From: Streptomyces sp. H27-H5
GTDB taxonomy: Bacteria; Actinomycetota; Actinomycetes; Streptomycetales; Streptomycetaceae
Length of the DNA stretch: 64,000 nucleotides
Assembly: GCF_026627505.1 (NCBI RefSeq)
Contig: NZ_JAPNLK010000006.1
Span: 1-64,000, forward strand
Direction of reading: 5' to 3'
Below the pieces are notes generated by a model that worked only from the letters and a program-made list of their open reading frames with translations, was not told where the DNA came from and searched no databases. Positions 50,074 to 59,703 of this stretch are shown here, one piece after another. A program made the position numbers and the translations under genes. Within the stretch, counting starts at the first letter, position 1; each line of letters begins with the position of its first letter.

Positions 50074-50862
50074 TCAGGCCGAGGCCGGCGGGTACATGTC
50101 CGACGGCAGCTTGGCGGCCGCCGCGCGGTCGAGGAGCCACAGGGTGCGGCTGCGCCCGTAGGCCGCCGCCGCCGGGGCCTGGACGTCGCCCGCGCCGCCG
50201 AGCGCGAGCGCCACCGCGCCCGCCTTGTCCTCGCCCGCCGCCAGCAGCCAGACCTCGCGGGCCGCCCGGATCGCCGGAAGGGTCAGCGAGACCCGGGTCG
50301 GCGGCGGCTTCGGGGCGCCGTGCACACCGACCACCGTGCGCTCGGTCTCGCGGGACGCCGGATGCTCCGGGAACAGCGACGCCACGTGGGTGTCCGGGCC
50401 GACGCCCAGCATCAGCACGTCGAAGCGGGGGACCGGGCCGTGGTCCTCCGGACCCGCCGCCTTGGCAAGTTCCGCCGCGTAGGCCGCGGCGGCGGCGTCG
50501 ACGTCCGCCCCGTACGGGCCGTCCGAGGCCGGCATGACGTGGACGCGCGCCGGATCGACCGGCACCGCGTCCAGGAGCGCCTCGCGGGCCTGGACGTGAT
50601 TGCGCTCGGGGTCGTCGGCGGGGACGTACCGCTCGTCGCCCCACCACAGGTCCAGCCGCGACCAGTCGATCGCGTCCCGGGCCGGAGCGGCCGCCAGCGC
50701 CGCGAGCAGACCGTTGCCGTTGCGGCCACCGGTCAGCACCACCGAGGCGCTGCCGCGTGCCGCCTGCGCATCCACGATCTTCGTGATGAGCCGGGCCGCC
50801 GCGGCCTGGGCCATCAGCTCCTTGTCCCGGTGGACGACGACCTGGGGAGTCGTCATACCCAT
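50074..50862 (-). CDS. pgl: 6-phosphogluconolactonase
   Basis: A 262-residue enzyme hydrolysing 6-phosphogluconolactone, the second step of the oxidative pentose phosphate pathway. Conserved segments: VVLTGGRNGNGLLAAL (sugar-phosphate site), WWGDERYVPADDPERNH, VPRFDVLMLGVGPDTHVASLFPEHPA, and RVSLTLPAIRAAREVWLLAAGEDKAGAV. The start is ATG at 50862, with another ATG two codons later; upstream AAGAAGGCGG is the ribosome-binding site. It lies 92 nt after opcA on the same strand and ends the tkt-tal-zwf-opcA-pgl operon. Confidence 0.96.
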   Translation of the reverse strand: MGMTTPQVVVHRDKELMAQAAAARLITKIVDAQAARGSASVVLTGGRNGNGLLAALAAAPARDAIDWSRLDLWWGDERYVPADDPERNHVQAREALLDAVPVDPARVHVMPASDGPYGADVDAAAAAYAAELAKAAGPEDHGPVPRFDVLMLGVGPDTHVASLFPEHPASRETERTVVGVHGAPKPPPTRVSLTLPAIRAAREVWLLAAGEDKAGAVALALGGAGDVQAPAAAAYGRSRTLWLLDRAAAAKLPSDMYPPASA

Positions 50863-50954
50863 GTGCGTGCCGCCTTCTTGCTCGTTGCTGCGGGGAAATG
50901 GCTCGGCCGCCGGTCGGACCCCCTCGCGGGCGTCCGACCGGCGGCCGTGGTGCG

Positions 50955-52007
50955 TCACTGCTTGGCCGAGGCCTTCTTGGCCGGGGCCTTGCCCGCCGGC
51001 TTCGCGGGCGCCTCGGCCTTGGCCGCAGGGTCCTGCGCCTTGCCGGCGGAAGCCTCCGACGAGTCGGCCGGGGCCTTCTTCGCGTCCAGCCGGTCCACGC
51101 CGAACTTCAGCGAGGCCTCGTACGTGTTGTCCGGGTCCAGCCGGCGCAGTTCCTCCGCCAGCAGCTCGGCCGTGTCACGACGCTTGAGCGCCACCGCGCG
51201 GTCGGGCTGACCCGGCATGCACAGCGTGGCCAGCGCCCCGTCCGCCCGGTCCAGGACGATCACGCCGTCCGTGGTCTCCAGCCGGACGGCCGTGAGGCCG
51301 GGGCCGCCGGAGTGGGTGCGCTTGACCGGTACGCCCAGACGGTCCGCCAGCCACATGGCCAGCAGCTCGCAGCTCGGGTTGTCGTCCTCGCCCTCGACGG
51401 TCGCCGAGAGGACGGAGACGCGACTCTGCTGGTCGAGCGCCGCGGCCAGCATCGAACGCCACGGGGTGATCCGGGTCCAGGACAGGTCCGTGTCACCCGG
51501 CGCGTAAGCCTTGGCCCGGCTGCCGAGCGCGGCGATCGGGCTCTCGGAGGCGTACGTGTCCGTGATCCGGCGCTGTCCCAGCGAGCCCAGGGGGTCGCCC
51601 GCCAGGTCCGCCGGAGCGCCCTCCGGCCACCAGACCACCACGGGGGCGTCGGGCAGCAGGAGCGGGAGAACCACCGACTGGGCGTGGTTGACCAGTTCGC
51701 CGTGCATGCGGAGCACGACCGTCTCGCCGGAGCCGGCGTCCGCCCCGACCCGGATCTCCGCGTCGAGACGGGCGTCGCGGCGACTGCGCGGCGAGCGGCT
51801 GATCCGCTTGACCACGACGATGATCCGCGAGGGGTGCTCGTGGGATGCGTCGTTCGCCGACTTGAGCGCGTCGTACGCGTTCTCCTCGTCGGTCACGATC
51901 ACCAGCGTGAGGACCATGCCGATGGCCGGCGTGCCGATGTCCCGGCGTGCCTGCACCAACGCGGCGTTGATCTTGCTGGAGGTGGTCTCCGTAAGGTCGA
52001 TCTTCAT
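50955..52007 (-). CDS. opcA: Glucose-6-phosphate dehydrogenase assembly protein OpcA
   Basis: A 350-residue protein required for assembly or redox regulation of glucose-6-phosphate dehydrogenase in cyanobacteria and actinobacteria. It has the family segments MKIDLTETTSSKINAALVQARRDIG, VLTLVIVTDEENAYDALKSANDASHEHPSRIIVVV, GAGETVVLRMHGELVNHAQSVVLPLLLPDAPVVVWWP and SWTRITPWRSMLAAALDQ. The C-terminal ~45 residues are a Lys/Ala/Pro-rich tail (APAKPAGKAPAKKASAKQ) with no known function. The start ATG overlaps the zwf stop by 4 nt. Confidence 0.95.
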   Translation of the reverse strand: MKIDLTETTSSKINAALVQARRDIGTPAIGMVLTLVIVTDEENAYDALKSANDASHEHPSRIIVVVKRISRSPRSRRDARLDAEIRVGADAGSGETVVLRMHGELVNHAQSVVLPLLLPDAPVVVWWPEGAPADLAGDPLGSLGQRRITDTYASESPIAALGSRAKAYAPGDTDLSWTRITPWRSMLAAALDQQSRVSVLSATVEGEDDNPSCELLAMWLADRLGVPVKRTHSGGPGLTAVRLETTDGVIVLDRADGALATLCMPGQPDRAVALKRRDTAELLAEELRRLDPDNTYEASLKFGVDRLDAKKAPADSSEASAGKAQDPAAKAEAPAKPAGKAPAKKASAKQ

Positions 52008-53530
52008 GGCCGGCGCCAGCTCCGTCCGTCTCGTGCGAGCATCTCGTCCGCCTCGACCGGTCCCCAGGTGCCCGCCGGGTACTGCGCGGGCTTGCCGTGC
52101 TTGTCCCAGTACTGCTCGATCGGGTCGAGGATGTTCCAGGAGAGCTCGACCTCCTGGTGACGCGGGAAGAGGTTCGCGTCACCCAGCAGGACGTCGAGGA
52201 TCAGCCGCTCGTAGGCCTCGGGGCTGGACTCCGTGAAGGACTCGCCGTAGGCGAAGTCCATCGTGACGTCCCGCACCTCCATGGAGGTGCCGGGCACCTT
52301 GGAGCCGAAGCGGACCGTCACGCCCTCGTCCGGCTGGACCCGGATGACCAAGGCGTTCTGCCCCAGCTCCTCGGTCGCGCCCGACTCGAACGGGAGGTAC
52401 GGGGCCCGCTTGAAGACCACCGCGATCTCGGTCACCCGACGGCCCAGGCGCTTGCCGGTCCGCAGGTAGAACGGGACGCCCGCCCAGCGACGGTTGTTGA
52501 TCTCCAGACGGATGGCCGCGTAGGTGTCGGTCTTCGACTTGGGGTCGATGCCGTCCTCTTCGAGGTACCCGACGACCTTCTCGCCGCCCTGCCAGGCCGC
52601 CGAGTACTGGCCGCGCACGGTGTGCTTGCCCAGGTCCTCGGGCAGCTCCACGGCGGTCAGCACCTTGAGCTTCTCCGCCACCAGCGCCTTCGGGTGGAAG
52701 GAGCCGGGCTCCTCCATCGCGGTGAGCGCGAGCAGCTGGAGCAGGTGGTTCTGGATCACGTCACGGGCGGCGCCGATGCCGTCGTAGTACCCGGCCCGGC
52801 CGCCGATGCCGATGTCCTCCGCCATGGTGATCTGCACGTGGTCGACGTACGACCGGTTCCAGATCGGCTCGAACATGGTGTTGGCGAAGCGGAGCGCCAG
52901 GATGTTCTGGACGGTCTCCTTGCCGAGGTAGTGGTCGATCCGGAAGACCTCGTCACGGGGGAAGACCTCGTGGACGACCTTGTTGAGCTCTTCCGCGCTC
53001 TTCAGGTCGTGGCCGAAGGGCTTCTCGATGACGGCGCGCCGCCACGAGCCTTCCTTCTGCGCCAGACCGTGGTCCTTGAGCTGCTGGACCACCTTGGGGA
53101 AGAACTTCGGCGGAACCGAGAGGTAGAAGGCGAAGTTTCCGCCGGTGCCCTGGGCCTTGTCGAGTTCCTCGATCGTGGCCTTCAGCGTCTCGAAGGCCGC
53201 GTCGTCGTCGAAGTCGCCCTGGACGAAGCGGCAGCCCTGGACGAGCTGTTGCCACACCTCCTCACGGAAGGGGGTGCGCGAGTGCTCCTTGACCGCGTCG
53301 TGCACCTCCTGGGCGAAGTCCTCGTCCTGCCACTCGCGCCGGGCGAACCCGATGAGCGAGAAGCCCGGCGGGAGCAGGCCGCGGTTGGCGAGGTCGTAGA
53401 CGGCAGGCATCAGCTTCTTGCGCGACAGGTCACCCGTAACGCCGAAAATGACCAGGCCGGACGGCCCCGCGATGCGCGGGAGCCGCCGGTCCTGTGCGTC
53501 ACGAAGCGGGTTCGCTCCGTTCACAGACAA
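52004..53530 (-). CDS. zwf: Glucose-6-phosphate 1-dehydrogenase
   Basis: A 508-residue NADP-linked enzyme, first in the oxidative pentose phosphate pathway. Key sites: nucleotide-binding VIFGVTGDLSRKKLMPAVYDLA and the active-site RIDHYLGKETVQN with catalytic His and Lys, plus PKVVQQLKDHGL, VIEKPFGHDLKSAEEL and PLFESGATEE-like C-terminal regions. The start is ambiguous: TTG at 53528-53530 (LSVNGANPLRD) is 10 nt from GGAGG, whereas GTG at 53522-53524 is 16 nt away, so I prefer TTG. It is 5 nt from tal and overlaps opcA. Confidence 0.95.
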   Translation of the reverse strand: MSVNGANPLRDAQDRRLPRIAGPSGLVIFGVTGDLSRKKLMPAVYDLANRGLLPPGFSLIGFARREWQDEDFAQEVHDAVKEHSRTPFREEVWQQLVQGCRFVQGDFDDDAAFETLKATIEELDKAQGTGGNFAFYLSVPPKFFPKVVQQLKDHGLAQKEGSWRRAVIEKPFGHDLKSAEELNKVVHEVFPRDEVFRIDHYLGKETVQNILALRFANTMFEPIWNRSYVDHVQITMAEDIGIGGRAGYYDGIGAARDVIQNHLLQLLALTAMEEPGSFHPKALVAEKLKVLTAVELPEDLGKHTVRGQYSAAWQGGEKVVGYLEEDGIDPKSKTDTYAAIRLEINNRRWAGVPFYLRTGKRLGRRVTEIAVVFKRAPYLPFESGATEELGQNALVIRVQPDEGVTVRFGSKVPGTSMEVRDVTMDFAYGESFTESSPEAYERLILDVLLGDANLFPRHQEVELSWNILDPIEQYWDKHGKPAQYPAGTWGPVEADEMLARDGRSWRRP

Positions 53531-53535
53531 AGTGT

Positions 53536-54654
53536 TCAGGCCTCCGTGGGGGCAAGGCGCACGAGTTCCGCCTCGGTCGACTTCAGCAGGTCGTTCCAGG
53601 ACACCGCGAACTTCTCGACGCCCTCGTCTTCCAGCAGCTGAACGACATCGTCGTACGAGATGCCCAGCTTCGCGACCGCGTCGAGCTCGGCGCGCGACTG
53701 CTCGTAGGTGCCGCGGATGGTGTCGCCGGCGACCTCGCCGTGGTCGGCGGTGGCCTCCATGGTGGCTTCCGGCATGGTGTTCACGGTGCCGGGGGCGACC
53801 AGGTCCACCACGTACAGGGTGTCCTTGTAGGCCGGGTCCTTGACGCCGGTCGAGGCCCACAGCGGTCGCTGCTTGTTCGCGTGCGCCTTGTCCAGGGCGG
53901 CCCAGCGCTCACCGGCGAAGACCTCCTCGAAGGCCTCGTAGGCCAGACGGGCGTTGGCGAGGGCCGCCTTGCCCTTCAGGGCCTTGGCCTCGTCGGTGCC
54001 GAGGTCGTCGAGGCGCTTGTCGATCTCGGTGTCCACGCGGGACACGAAGAACGAGGCGACCGAGTGGATCTTGGCGAGGTCCAGGCCGGCGGCCTTGGCC
54101 TTCTCCAGACCCGCCAGGTACGCCTCCATGACCTCGCGGTAGCGCTCCAGCGAGAAGATCAGGGTGACGTTGACGCTGATGCCCCGGCCGATGACCTCGG
54201 TGATCGCCGGCAGGCCGGCCTTGGTCGCCGGGATCTTGATGAGCGTGTTCGGGCGGTCCACCAGCCAGGCGAGCTGCTTGGCCTCGGCGACGGTCGCCGT
54301 GGTGTTGTGGGCCAGCCGGGGGTCGACCTCGATCGAGACCCGGCCGTCCTGACCCTCCGTCGCGTCGAACACGGGGCGCAGGATGTCGGCGGCGTCACGG
54401 ACGTCCACCGTCGTGATCATGCGGATCGCCTCTTCGACGGTGACCTTGCGGGCCGCGAGGTCGGCGAGCTGCTGCTCGTAACCGTCGCCGCTGCTGATCG
54501 CCTTCTGGAAGATCGACGGGTTGGTGGTGACACCGACGACGTGCTGCTGGTCGATGAGCTCGGCGAGGTTGCCGGACGTGATGCGCTTGCGGGACAGGTC
54601 GTCCAGCCAGATCGCCACGCCCTCGTCGGAGAGGCGCTTGAGTGCGTCTGTCAT
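53536..54654 (-). CDS. tal: Transaldolase
   Basis: A 372-residue TIM-barrel enzyme transferring a dihydroxyacetone group between sugar phosphates. Motifs: [55 protein letters not shown] (Schiff-base lysine), [20 protein letters not shown] and [23 protein letters not shown]. This is the larger, actinobacterial transaldolase type (about 370 residues). The start is ATG at 54652-54654. It lies between tkt (35 nt upstream) and zwf. Confidence 0.97.
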   Translation of the reverse strand: MTDALKRLSDEGVAIWLDDLSRKRITSGNLAELIDQQHVVGVTTNPSIFQKAISSGDGYEQQLADLAARKVTVEEAIRMITTVDVRDAADILRPVFDATEGQDGRVSIEVDPRLAHNTTATVAEAKQLAWLVDRPNTLIKIPATKAGLPAITEVIGRGISVNVTLIFSLERYREVMEAYLAGLEKAKAAGLDLAKIHSVASFFVSRVDTEIDKRLDDLGTDEAKALKGKAALANARLAYEAFEEVFAGERWAALDKAHANKQRPLWASTGVKDPAYKDTLYVVDLVAPGTVNTMPEATMEATADHGEVAGDTIRGTYEQSRAELDAVAKLGISYDDVVQLLEDEGVEKFAVSWNDLLKSTEAELVRLAPTEA

Positions 54655-54689
54655 GGGAATTGCATCTCCTACTGGTTCGTGTACCGGTG

Positions 54690-56795
54690 TCAGCGCGCGG
54701 CGGCGGTGAGGCCGCCCGTTTCGCTGAGGGAGGCCTGGGCGGCGGCGGTGACGGCCTCGGCCGTCAGACCGAACTCGCGGAACAGCAGGGCGCCGTCGGC
54801 GGAGGCGCCGAAGTGCTCCAGCGACACGATCCGGCCGGCGTCGCCGACGTAGCGGTGCCAGGTCAGACCGATGCCGGCCTCGACGGCGACGCGCGCCTTG
54901 ACGGCGGGCGGCAGGACGCTGTCCTTGTACGCCTGGTCCTGCTCCTCGAACCACTCGACGGACGGCATCGAGACCACGCGGGTCGGGATGCCCTCGGCCT
55001 GGAGCGCCTCGCGGGCGCCGACGGCGAGCTGGACCTCGGAGCCGGTGCCGATGAGGATCACCTGCGGCTCGCCGCCCTCGGCGTCGAGGAGGACGTACCC
55101 GCCCTTGGCGGCGTTCTCGTTCAGCTCGTAGGTGGGCACGCCCTGGCGGGTCAGCGCCAGACCGTGCGGGGCGCCCTTGCCGAACACCTTGGTGTGGCGC
55201 CGGAGGATCTCGCGCCAGGCGACGACGGTCTCGTTCGCGTCCGCCGGGCGGACCACGTTCAGGCCCGGGATGGCGCGCAGCGAGGCGACGTGCTCGACCG
55301 GCTGGTGCGTCGGGCCGTCCTCGCCGAGACCGACGGAGTCGTGCGTCCACACGTAGGTGACCGGCACGTGCATCAGCGCGGAGAGGCGGACCGCGTTGCG
55401 CATGTAGTCGGAGAACGTCAGGAACGTGCCGCCGTAGATGCGGGTGTGGCCGTGCAGCGCGATGCCGTTCATGGCCGCGGCCATGGCGTGCTCGCGGATC
55501 CCGAAGTGGATCGTGCGGCCGTACGGCTGGGCGCCCGGGAGCGGGTTGCCCACCGGCAGGAACGAGGAGTTCTTGTCGATGGTGGTGTTGTTGGAGCCGG
55601 CGAGGTCCGCCGAGCCGCCCCACAGCTCCGGGATGACCGCGCCGAGGGCCTCCAGGACCTTGCCGGACGCGGCGCGGGTGGCGACGCCCTTGCCGGTCTC
55701 GAAGACGGGGAGCTTCTCCTCCCAGCCCTCGGGCAGCTCGTTGGCGTTGATGCGGTCGAACTCGGCCGCGCGCTTCGGGTCGGAGGTGCGCCAGGCGGAG
55801 AAGTCCTTCTCCCACGCGGCCTTGACCTCGCGGCCCCGGTCGAGCGCCTCGCGCGTGTGGGCGAGGACCTCGTCGGCGACGTCGAAGCTCTTCTCCGGGT
55901 CGAAGCCCAGGACGCGCTTGGTGGCCGCGACCTCGTCGGCGCCGAGGGCCGAGCCGTGCGCGGCCTCGGTGTTCTGGGCGTGCGGGGCGGGCCAGGCGAT
56001 GATCGAGCGCATCGCGATGAACGACGGGCGCCCGGTCTCGGCCTTGGCGGCCTCCAGCGCGGCGAACAGCGCCTTCGGGTCCAGGTCGCCGCTCTCCTGC
56101 GGGGCGACGCGCTGGACGTGCCAGCCGTAGGCCTCGTAGCGCGCGAGGGTGTCCTCGGAGACGGCCGTCTCCGTGTCGCCCTCGATGGAGATGTGGTTGT
56201 CGTCCCACAGCAGCACGAGGTTGCCGAGCTTCTGGTGGCCGGCCAGCGAGGACGCCTCGTGCGAGATGCCCTCCTGGAGGCAGCCGTCGCCGGCGATCGC
56301 GTAGATCATGTGGTCGAACGGGGAGGTGCCCGGGGCGGCCTCCGGGTCGAACAGACCGCGTTCGTAGCGGGCGGCCATGGCCATGCCCACCGCGTTGGCG
56401 ACGCCCTGGCCCAGCGGGCCGGTGGTCGTCTCGACGCCCTTGGTGTGTCCGTACTCCGGGTGACCGGGGGTCTTGGAGCCCCAGGTGCGGAACGCCTCCA
56501 GGTCAGCCAGCTCCAGGCCGAAACCGGCCAGGTAGAGCTGGGTGTAGAGGGTCAGGGACGAGTGCCCTGCGGAGAGCACGAAGCGGTCACGCCCGACCCA
56601 TTCGGGGTCGGCCGGGTCGTGCCGCATGACCTTCTGGAAAAGGGTGTACGCGGCGGGGGCCAGGCTCATCGCCGTACCGGGGTGGCCGTTCCCGACCTTC
56701 TGTACCGCGTCGGCGGCCAGGATGCGGGCGGTGTCGACGGCCCGCTGGTCCAGTTCGGTCCACTCGAGCTCTGTGGTGGTCGGCTTGGTGCTCAC
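54690..56795 (-). CDS. tkt: Transketolase
   Basis: A 701-residue thiamine-diphosphate enzyme. N-terminal [27 protein letters not shown], the ThDP motif [63 protein letters not shown] and [23 protein letters not shown] are all present. It interconverts pentose and triose/heptose phosphates. The start GTG at 56793-56795 opens the pentose phosphate operon, and the gene is divergent from ctaB across 294 nt. Confidence 0.97.
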   Translation of the reverse strand: MSTKPTTTELEWTELDQRAVDTARILAADAVQKVGNGHPGTAMSLAPAAYTLFQKVMRHDPADPEWVGRDRFVLSAGHSSLTLYTQLYLAGFGLELADLEAFRTWGSKTPGHPEYGHTKGVETTTGPLGQGVANAVGMAMAARYERGLFDPEAAPGTSPFDHMIYAIAGDGCLQEGISHEASSLAGHQKLGNLVLLWDDNHISIEGDTETAVSEDTLARYEAYGWHVQRVAPQESGDLDPKALFAALEAAKAETGRPSFIAMRSIIAWPAPHAQNTEAAHGSALGADEVAATKRVLGFDPEKSFDVADEVLAHTREALDRGREVKAAWEKDFSAWRTSDPKRAAEFDRINANELPEGWEEKLPVFETGKGVATRAASGKVLEALGAVIPELWGGSADLAGSNNTTIDKNSSFLPVGNPLPGAQPYGRTIHFGIREHAMAAAMNGIALHGHTRIYGGTFLTFSDYMRNAVRLSALMHVPVTYVWTHDSVGLGEDGPTHQPVEHVASLRAIPGLNVVRPADANETVVAWREILRRHTKVFGKGAPHGLALTRQGVPTYELNENAAKGGYVLLDAEGGEPQVILIGTGSEVQLAVGAREALQAEGIPTRVVSMPSVEWFEEQDQAYKDSVLPPAVKARVAVEAGIGLTWHRYVGDAGRIVSLEHFGASADGALLFREFGLTAEAVTAAAQASLSETGGLTAAAR

Positions 56796-57089
56796 CGTTT
56801 GTCAGGGCTCCTCTCCACATGTCGTTTCCCGGTGACGAACGGTGCACCGGCGCGATTCCGAGCCTACCCCCGCCGGGGCGTGCGGCTATTCGAGTGCCGG
56901 TAGTGCGTCGCCTGGTTGGCCACTGGTGTTCACCTGGGCTCCGGCCGATCGGCCCAACACGAGGCGACCCCCGCGCAGGGCGACACAAGAGCAACGTCTA
57001 GAGTGGCGTGGTACGCGCAAGCCTTTACCGGACTTTCACGCCTGAAGAGTGCGAGTCGGAGCTTGCTGGATTCTCTCTCAGGGGTGTGC
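56796..57089. promoter_or_regulatory. Divergent tkt / ctaB intergenic region
   Basis: There is no gene in these 294 nt. It must carry promoters for both directions. TAGAGT at 56999-57004 is a good -10 for ctaB on the plus strand; no matching -35 stands out. No palindrome long enough to call an operator was seen. Confidence 0.4.
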
Positions 57090-58031
57090 GTGACGGCCGT
57101 CGAATCCCGTCCAGCGGCGGTGCTCGGGACGAGCCCCGGTCACCGGCCGTTCGGGGCCAGGGCCATGGCATTCGTGGCTTTGACCAAGCCTCGGATCATC
57201 GAACTTCTGCTGATCACCACAGTGCCGGTGATGTTCCTGGCCGAGGGGGGCGTCCCCTCCCTCTGGCTGGTGCTCGCGACCTGCTTCGGCGGTTACCTCT
57301 CGGCCGGTGGCGCGAACGCGCTGAACATGTACATCGACCGCGACATCGACGCGTTGATGGACCGTACGGCGCAGCGGCCGTTGGTGACCGGCATGGTGAG
57401 CCCGCGTGAGTGCCTGGCCTTCGGCCTCGGCCTCGCGGTGGTCTCCACCCTCTTCTTCGGGCTCCTCGTCAACTGGCTGTCCGCGGCCCTCTCGCTCGGC
57501 GCGCTCCTCTTCTACGTCGTGGTCTACACGATGCTGTTGAAGCGGCGCACCGCGCAGAACATCGTCTGGGGCGGCATCGCCGGTTGCATGCCGGTGCTCA
57601 TCGGCTGGTCCGCGGTGAAGAACGAGGTCTCCTGGGCCGCGATCATCCTGTTCCTCGTCATCTTCTTCTGGACGCCGCCGCACTACTGGCCGCTGTCCAT
57701 GAAGGTCAAGGACGACTACGCGCGGGCCGGCGTGCCGATGCTGCCGGTCGTGGCGGGCAACAAGGTCGTGGCGCGCCAGATCGTCCTCTACAGCTGGGTG
57801 ATGGTGGCGGTCTCGCTGCTGCTGACCCCGCTCGGCTACACCGGCTGGTTCTACACGACGGTGGCGTTGGTGGCCGGCGGTTGGTGGCTGTGGGAGGCGC
57901 ACGCGCTGAACGCGCGGGCCAAGTCGGGCGTGACGGGCGCGAAGCTGAAGGAGATGCGACTGTTCCACTGGTCGATCACCTATGTGTCGCTGCTCTTCGT
58001 CGCCGTCGCCGTGGATCCCTTCCTCAAGTGA
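57090..58031 (+). CDS. ctaB: Protoheme IX farnesyltransferase (haem O synthase)
   Basis: A 313-residue membrane prenyltransferase making haem O for cytochrome c oxidase. It has about nine membrane helices and the prenyl-diphosphate motif [49 protein letters not shown] and the early [18 protein letters not shown]. The start GTG at 57090 (VTAVESR) follows CAGGGGTG; another GTG six nt earlier is possible. It is divergent from tkt and followed by an unknown small gene. Haem A synthase (ctaA) lies about 1.7 kb downstream on the other strand. Confidence 0.95.
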   Translation: MTAVESRPAAVLGTSPGHRPFGARAMAFVALTKPRIIELLLITTVPVMFLAEGGVPSLWLVLATCFGGYLSAGGANALNMYIDRDIDALMDRTAQRPLVTGMVSPRECLAFGLGLAVVSTLFFGLLVNWLSAALSLGALLFYVVVYTMLLKRRTAQNIVWGGIAGCMPVLIGWSAVKNEVSWAAIILFLVIFFWTPPHYWPLSMKVKDDYARAGVPMLPVVAGNKVVARQIVLYSWVMVAVSLLLTPLGYTGWFYTTVALVAGGWWLWEAHALNARAKSGVTGAKLKEMRLFHWSITYVSLLFVAVAVDPFLK

Positions 58032-58055
58032 TTACTCGTCGGTAGCATGCGAGTC

Positions 58056-58415
58056 ATGGCAGACACCGCAGACACCCCGGTCACCCCGGCCACGCCGGAC
58101 AAGAAGCAGGACCGCACCGCCGCGAAGCTGGCCCGGCAGATCGGCGCGTTCGCCAAGCAGCACGGCGGCGCCGAGGGCCAGCTGGCCCACATCGGCCAGG
58201 CCGGCACCCGGATCGTCCTCGTGGGCACCGACGGGGGCTGGGGCGACCTGGTGGCCCCGACCTACGGCGTGGCCGAGCTGGCCGCCGAGAAGGCCGGACT
58301 GACCCTGCACGAGGAGTTCGACGGCGAGTTCGCCGCGCGCGTGCGGACCGGGCCCTACGAGTGGACCCGGATGGCCGGCATCCAGATGGGCGGACCCGCC
58401 AATCCCGGATTCTGA
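58056..58415 (+). CDS. Small conserved hypothetical protein
   Basis: A 119-residue cytoplasmic protein: MADTADTPVTPATPDKKQ as a flexible start, AAKLARQIGAFAKQHGGAEGQLAHIGQAGTRIVLVGTDGGWGDLVAPTYGVAELAAEKAGLTLHEEFDGEFAARVRTGPYEW and a Gly/Pro end MGGPANPGF. It starts 24 nt after ctaB and may be co-transcribed with it. A start three codons upstream is possible. I do not recognise a family. Its constant position beside the haem genes in Streptomyces (from memory) may point to respiration, but that is weak. Confidence 0.8.
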   Translation: MADTADTPVTPATPDKKQDRTAAKLARQIGAFAKQHGGAEGQLAHIGQAGTRIVLVGTDGGWGDLVAPTYGVAELAAEKAGLTLHEEFDGEFAARVRTGPYEWTRMAGIQMGGPANPGF

Positions 58416-58509
58416 GGGCTCGGTCAACAGCCCGAGCAACACCTCACACCCCGCTCACCCGTTAGGACGTGTGGAAGCGCCTTCCTCACGTCCGCAACGG
58501 GATGACCGG

Positions 58510-59631
58510 ATGATCGAAACGCCGCCCCTGGTGGACCAGTACTGCCAGGGAGTGCTCCGCACGGAGCTGGGCCTCGGCACCTTCGAGGCCCAGCTGATCA
58601 GCTCTGCCGGCCCGCCCGCCGCGGGCACCACCTTCTTCGACACCCAGACCGGCTTCGCCGTGCGCCGCTGGTGTCCGCCGCTGCTGGGGCTGGAGCCCCA
58701 CTGCACGCCCGCCCGCTACCTGGCCCGCCGGCGCGAGCTCGGGGTCGTCGAGGCCGGCAAACGTCTCCTGCGCGGCTCCCGGGTCGCCGCGTACCTGGTC
58801 GACACGGGGGTTCCCGGGGACGTCACCGGGCCCAAGGAACTGTCCCTCGCCGGCGACGCCGAGGCCTTCGAGATCGTACGGCTCGAACTGCTGGCCGAGC
58901 AGGTCGCCGACACCTCCGGGACCGTCACCGCCTTCCTCTCCCACCTCGTCGAGGCGCTCCAGCACGCCGCCGCCGGGGCCGCGGCCTTCAGCTGCGGGGA
59001 TGCCGCCGGATACCCCGCCGTGCTGGCCTTCGCCCCCGAGCCGCCCGGTCCCGGCGAGGTGCACGGGGCGGCCGGGCGGTGGCTGGCCCGCCGGGCCAAG
59101 GGCGAGGCGGTACGGGACCCGGTGCTCCTGCGGCACCTGCTGTGGAGCGCGGTGGCTTCCGGGCTGCCGATCCAGCTGCACACGGGCGCGGGGGAGCCGG
59201 CGGAGTACCCGGGGCGGGCCGATCCGGCCCTGCTGACCGACTTCGTACGGGCCACCGCGGGCCTCGGGACCCGGTTGGTCCTGCTCGGCGGCTATCCGTA
59301 CCACCGCCACTCGGCGCGCCTGGCGTCCGCCTTCCCCCACGTGTACGCCGACCTGGGCGCGGTCCTCTCGCAGACCGGTGCGCGGGCGGCGACGGTACTG
59401 GCCGAACTGCTGGAGACCGCCCCCTTCGGGAAGCTGATGTTCTCCAGCGGCGGTCGCAGGCTGCCCGAGCTGCACGCCGTCGGCGCCCTGGTCTTCCGGC
59501 AGGCGCTCCAGGACGTGCTCGGTGGCTGGGTCGCCGACGGGTCCTGGTCCCGGCAGGACGCGGACCGGGTCGCGGCCATGATCGCGGCGGGGAACGCCCG
59601 GCGCGTCTACCGGCTGGACGAACGCGCCTGA
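58510..59631 (+). CDS. Amidohydrolase-like protein with substituted metal ligands
   Basis: A 373-residue TIM-barrel-type protein of the amidohydrolase-2 superfamily. The first motif, usually D-x-H-x-H, reads VDQYCQGVLRTEL, so both histidines are replaced. IQLHTGAGEP keeps a histidine and PYHRHSARLASAFPHVYADLGA resembles the family's fourth strand. The last motif, normally with an Asp (SSDA), is SSGGRRLPELHAVGA. With these losses, hydrolase activity is doubtful. The C-terminal DADRVAAMIAAGNARRVYRL is typical. The start ATG at 58510 follows GGGATGACCGG; a GTG at 58471 is possible. Convergent with ctaA. Confidence 0.7.
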   Translation: MIETPPLVDQYCQGVLRTELGLGTFEAQLISSAGPPAAGTTFFDTQTGFAVRRWCPPLLGLEPHCTPARYLARRRELGVVEAGKRLLRGSRVAAYLVDTGVPGDVTGPKELSLAGDAEAFEIVRLELLAEQVADTSGTVTAFLSHLVEALQHAAAGAAAFSCGDAAGYPAVLAFAPEPPGPGEVHGAAGRWLARRAKGEAVRDPVLLRHLLWSAVASGLPIQLHTGAGEPAEYPGRADPALLTDFVRATAGLGTRLVLLGGYPYHRHSARLASAFPHVYADLGAVLSQTGARAATVLAELLETAPFGKLMFSSGGRRLPELHAVGALVFRQALQDVLGGWVADGSWSRQDADRVAAMIAAGNARRVYRLDERA

Positions 59632-59632
59632 G

Positions 59633-59659
59633 CGGCCCGGCCCGCGACGGACCGGGCCG
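59633..59659. terminator. Hairpin between amidohydrolase-like gene and ctaA
   Basis: CGGCCCGG (59633-59640) pairs with CCGGGCCG (59652-59659), loop 11 nt, directly after the stop. It is located between convergent genes. Confidence 0.55.
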
Positions 59660-59703
59660 TCGACGGACCCGGGCCGAGCGGGGCTCGGGCGGGCCGGGCG
59701 GGC

